Position numbers and translations under genes: made by a program
Shown here: positions 5,338-7,178 of the stretch, one piece after another
Layout of the letters: each line of letters starts with the position of its first letter
Numbering within the stretch: the first letter of the stretch is position 1
Assembly (NCBI GenBank): GCA_029558435.1
Contig: JAKQEZ010000076.1
Span: forward strand, 1-7,178
DNA length: 7,178 nucleotides
Origin: Bacteroidota bacterium
Lineage (GTDB): Bacteria > Bacteroidota > Bacteroidia > Flavobacteriales > Crocinitomicaceae
Reading direction: 5' to 3'
Notes under the pieces: model-generated
Seen by the model: only the letters and a program-made list of their open reading frames with translations
Told to the model about the DNA's origin: nothing
Databases searched by the model: none

Positions 5338-7178
5338 ATGAAAAAGATACTAATTACTGCTTTATATACTTTAGCTTGTTTGTTTTCGTATGTAAATGCG
5401 CAATCAAATGATTGTTTTACGGCCAATCCGTTTTGTTCTTCTAATACGTATAATTTCCCGAATGCAACTTCTGGTACAGCTCCAGCAGGACCTAATTATG
5501 GTTGTCTTGGTTCTGTTCCTAGACCAATATGGTATTATATGGAGATTGGGACATCTGGAACAATGCAAATAGGATTATCACAAACTGACAATTCAGGCTG
5601 GGGAATTGACGTGGATTTTGCTATGTGGGGTCCCTTTTCTGATTTAGCATCTGGATGTACACAAGTTATGTCTGGGGGTGTTGCACCACTTCAGTGTAGT
5701 TTTTCAGCATCTGATACAGAGACTTTAGGACTAGGAATGCAAGGAGGAACTGGCACTGGGCAATCAACGCCACCTGCTGCTGTTGCTGGTCAAGTATATA
5801 TAGTATTGTTAACAAATTATGATGGAGATGCAGGTACCATAGATTTTAACCAAACTGGGGGTACTGGTTCTGCAGATTGTGCTATTGTCAACCCTTGTGT
5901 CATCAATAACTTAACAGGAATTGTTTCAGCTTGTAATACTGCAACTAATTTATATTCTGTTTCAGGTAACGTAACCATTTCCAACCCGCCAACAACAGGG
6001 AATTTAATTGCAACAGCATGTGATGGTACGCAAACAGTTATTGCAACAGCACCATTTGGAGCAGCATCTTATCCTTATACGTTAAATGGACTAAATTCTA
6101 ACGGTGCAGCGTGTAATGTAACTGTAACTTTTACGGATGGAGCTTGTTCTCAAGTTTTAAATTACACAGCACCTACTTGTCCCGCAGCTTGTAACTTTAC
6201 AGATATTAATGCCACTATTGGATCTTGTGAACCAGGTAGTGTTTTTGATTTAACAGGTTCGGTGCAATTTGTAAACGCTCCTGCAACAGGTCAATTGATT
6301 ATTCAAGATTGTAACGGAAATTCGCAAACATTTAATGCGCCATTTACAAGTCCTACAAACTTTACAATTAATAATATCACAGCAGACGGAGCAGCATGTA
6401 GCGTAACAGCCACCTTTACTGCAGATGCTGCTTGTACGATTTCAATGAACTATACCAATACAACCTCCTGCAACTGTGGGGCTAATATTGGAACATTTAC
6501 CGTCACAAATGATGGAACATCTCCAGCAGCCAATCAATACGTGTTGTGTTATGGAGATAATATAGATATTACAGCTAATGGGGATTATACACCACCACCA
6601 ATTGCTAATGCACCTCCTTTAGCTCAAGGGTATGACCCAGGTATTTCATGGTTGGTATATACTTGTCCTCCAACTGTGGCACTAAGTCCAGACCCTGTTC
6701 TTACAATTACTGATGACCCTTGTTTATTAGGTATCATTTCTAGTGATGACTTAAACGATGTAAATGATCAGTCATGGATGGATGGCTACCCAGGGGTATT
6801 TACAAATAACACTGTGTATTTTGTACCAATTACAATGTACAATGTAACATCAGGTCATTATTCCTATGTGAATTCTACTATGCCTTGTTATCACACAGGC
6901 GCACCTGTAGCAATCACTTATTTGCCAGAAATTACACAAACAACAACACAAGATTGTCAAGCGGGTACTGTTTCAACAACTGTGCAAGGTGGAGCGCCAG
7001 CAGTAAATGGTTCTAACTTTACAGCATCCAATTTGCAACCTGCAACAGCTAGTTTCACTACTAGTACTGTAGGAAATAATGGAACTATCGTTGTTTCTGG
7101 CCTACAAGATGGTGATAATTATTCGTTTGATATTACAGATGCTAATGGTTGTCCAATTACAGTAACAGGAACTTTTAC
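5338..7178 (+). CDS. Large secreted modular Cys-containing surface protein, N-terminal part (3' end outside window)
   Basis: An uninterrupted frame runs from ATG 5338 to the window edge (613 codons plus two bases) with no stop. The signal peptide (hydrophobic core about 4-18) likely cleaves after VNA, before Gln22. Residues about 22-181 resemble the N-terminal module common in large Bacteroidota surface proteins: NDCFTANPFC, then GPNYGCLGSVPRPIWYYMEI, FAMWGPF, VYIVLLTNYDGDAGTIDF. Two tandem six-Cys repeats follow (187-281, 285-378), then a segment of about 380-530 without obvious relatives to me, then a SprB-like beta module (about 531-613: VNGSNFTASN, DGDNYSFDITDANGC). Composition is rich in Thr, Asn, Gly, Ala and Ser and poor in Lys and Arg. 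Such proteins are often type IX secretion substrates with a C-terminal sorting or gliding-associated domain and act as adhesins; that end is not visible here. No catalytic motif was seen. It lies 12 bp after the small exported gene. Confidence 0.9.
   Translation, partial: MKKILITALYTLACLFSYVNAQSNDCFTANPFCSSNTYNFPNATSGTAPAGPNYGCLGSVPRPIWYYMEIGTSGTMQIGLSQTDNSGWGIDVDFAMWGPFSDLASGCTQVMSGGVAPLQCSFSASDTETLGLGMQGGTGTGQSTPPAAVAGQVYIVLLTNYDGDAGTIDFNQTGGTGSADCAIVNPCVINNLTGIVSACNTATNLYSVSGNVTISNPPTTGNLIATACDGTQTVIATAPFGAASYPYTLNGLNSNGAACNVTVTFTDGACSQVLNYTAPTCPAACNFTDINATIGSCEPGSVFDLTGSVQFVNAPATGQLIIQDCNGNSQTFNAPFTSPTNFTINNITADGAACSVTATFTADAACTISMNYTNTTSCNCGANIGTFTVTNDGTSPAANQYVLCYGDNIDITANGDYTPPPIANAPPLAQGYDPGISWLVYTCPPTVALSPDPVLTITDDPCLLGIISSDDLNDVNDQSWMDGYPGVFTNNTVYFVPITMYNVTSGHYSYVNSTMPCYHTGAPVAITYLPEITQTTTQDCQAGTVSTTVQGGAPAVNGSNFTASNLQPATASFTTSTVGNNGTIVVSGLQDGDNYSFDITDANGCPITVTGTF
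5896..6180 (+). repeat. Six-Cys protein repeat, copy 1 (residues 187-281)
   Basis: This is the first of two tandem protein-level repeats of about 95 residues in the large secreted protein. Its Cys residues are at 187, 199, 228, 259, 270 and 281. Shared landmarks with copy 2 include TGNLI, CDG, TAPF, the strand before NGAACNVTVTFT, and LNYT before the last Cys. The pattern suggests an immunoglobulin-like beta sandwich held by disulfides. The fold is inferred. Confidence 0.75.
6190..6471 (+). repeat. Six-Cys protein repeat, copy 2 (residues 285-378)
   Basis: The second copy has Cys residues at 285, 297, 325, 354, 366 and 378, spaced almost exactly as in copy 1 (12, 28, 29, 12, 12 against 12, 29, 31, 11, 11). 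Landmarks TGQLI, CNG, NAPF, DGAACSVTATFT and MNYT line up with copy 1. Identity is roughly a third by eye and little remains at the DNA level, so the duplication is old or the modules were joined independently. Confidence 0.75.

Noticed and set aside
5371..5382. T-L-A-C at residues 11-14 of the large secreted protein as a lipobox
   Set aside because: The Cys sits inside the hydrophobic core, the -3 residue is Thr instead of Leu/Val/Ile, and a good signal peptidase I site (VNA before Gln22) follows.

Overview
The window is a stretch of AT-rich chromosome from a member of the Bacteroidota, most likely a Flavobacteriales-type marine or freshwater bacterium. Four things point this way. All six complete or 5'-complete genes start at ATG codons preceded by A-rich sequence instead of a Shine-Dalgarno motif. 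Two genes encode the DUF4369-plus-TlpA thioredoxin architecture typical of this phylum. An LpxH-type lipid A gene shows a Gram-negative envelope. The last gene encodes a Thr/Asn/Gly/Ser-rich, modular secreted protein of the kind these bacteria send to the cell surface. All genes are on the + strand and no RNA gene, mobile element or CRISPR array was seen.

Layout: (1) 1-180, the last 59 codons of a trimeric-type purine nucleoside phosphorylase. (2) 225-1670, gatB, the tRNA-binding/kinase subunit of the Asp/Glu-tRNA amidotransferase. (3) 1728-4785, a tight three-gene cluster with 6-bp and 1-bp gaps: a thioredoxin-fold lipoprotein, its non-lipidated exported paralogue, and lpxH (lipid A precursor hydrolase). 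(4) 4786-4884, an intergenic region with a weak AT-only hairpin and a possible promoter. (5) 4885-5325, a small exported protein of unknown function with a Q/T/S/N-rich spacer and a charged helical tail. (6) From 5338 to the window edge, the first 613 codons of a large secreted Cys-containing modular protein, open at its 3' end.

Functionally the left part is housekeeping (nucleoside salvage, translation). The middle cluster serves the envelope (periplasmic thiol chemistry, lipid A synthesis). The right part is accessory surface or secreted protein. I see no clear new defence or mobile system. The points most worth a second look are the MTAP-like substitutions in the visible part of the phosphorylase, the tandem thioredoxin paralogues that differ in membrane anchoring, and the six-cysteine tandem repeats in the large secreted protein, with the unexplained small exported protein just upstream of it.
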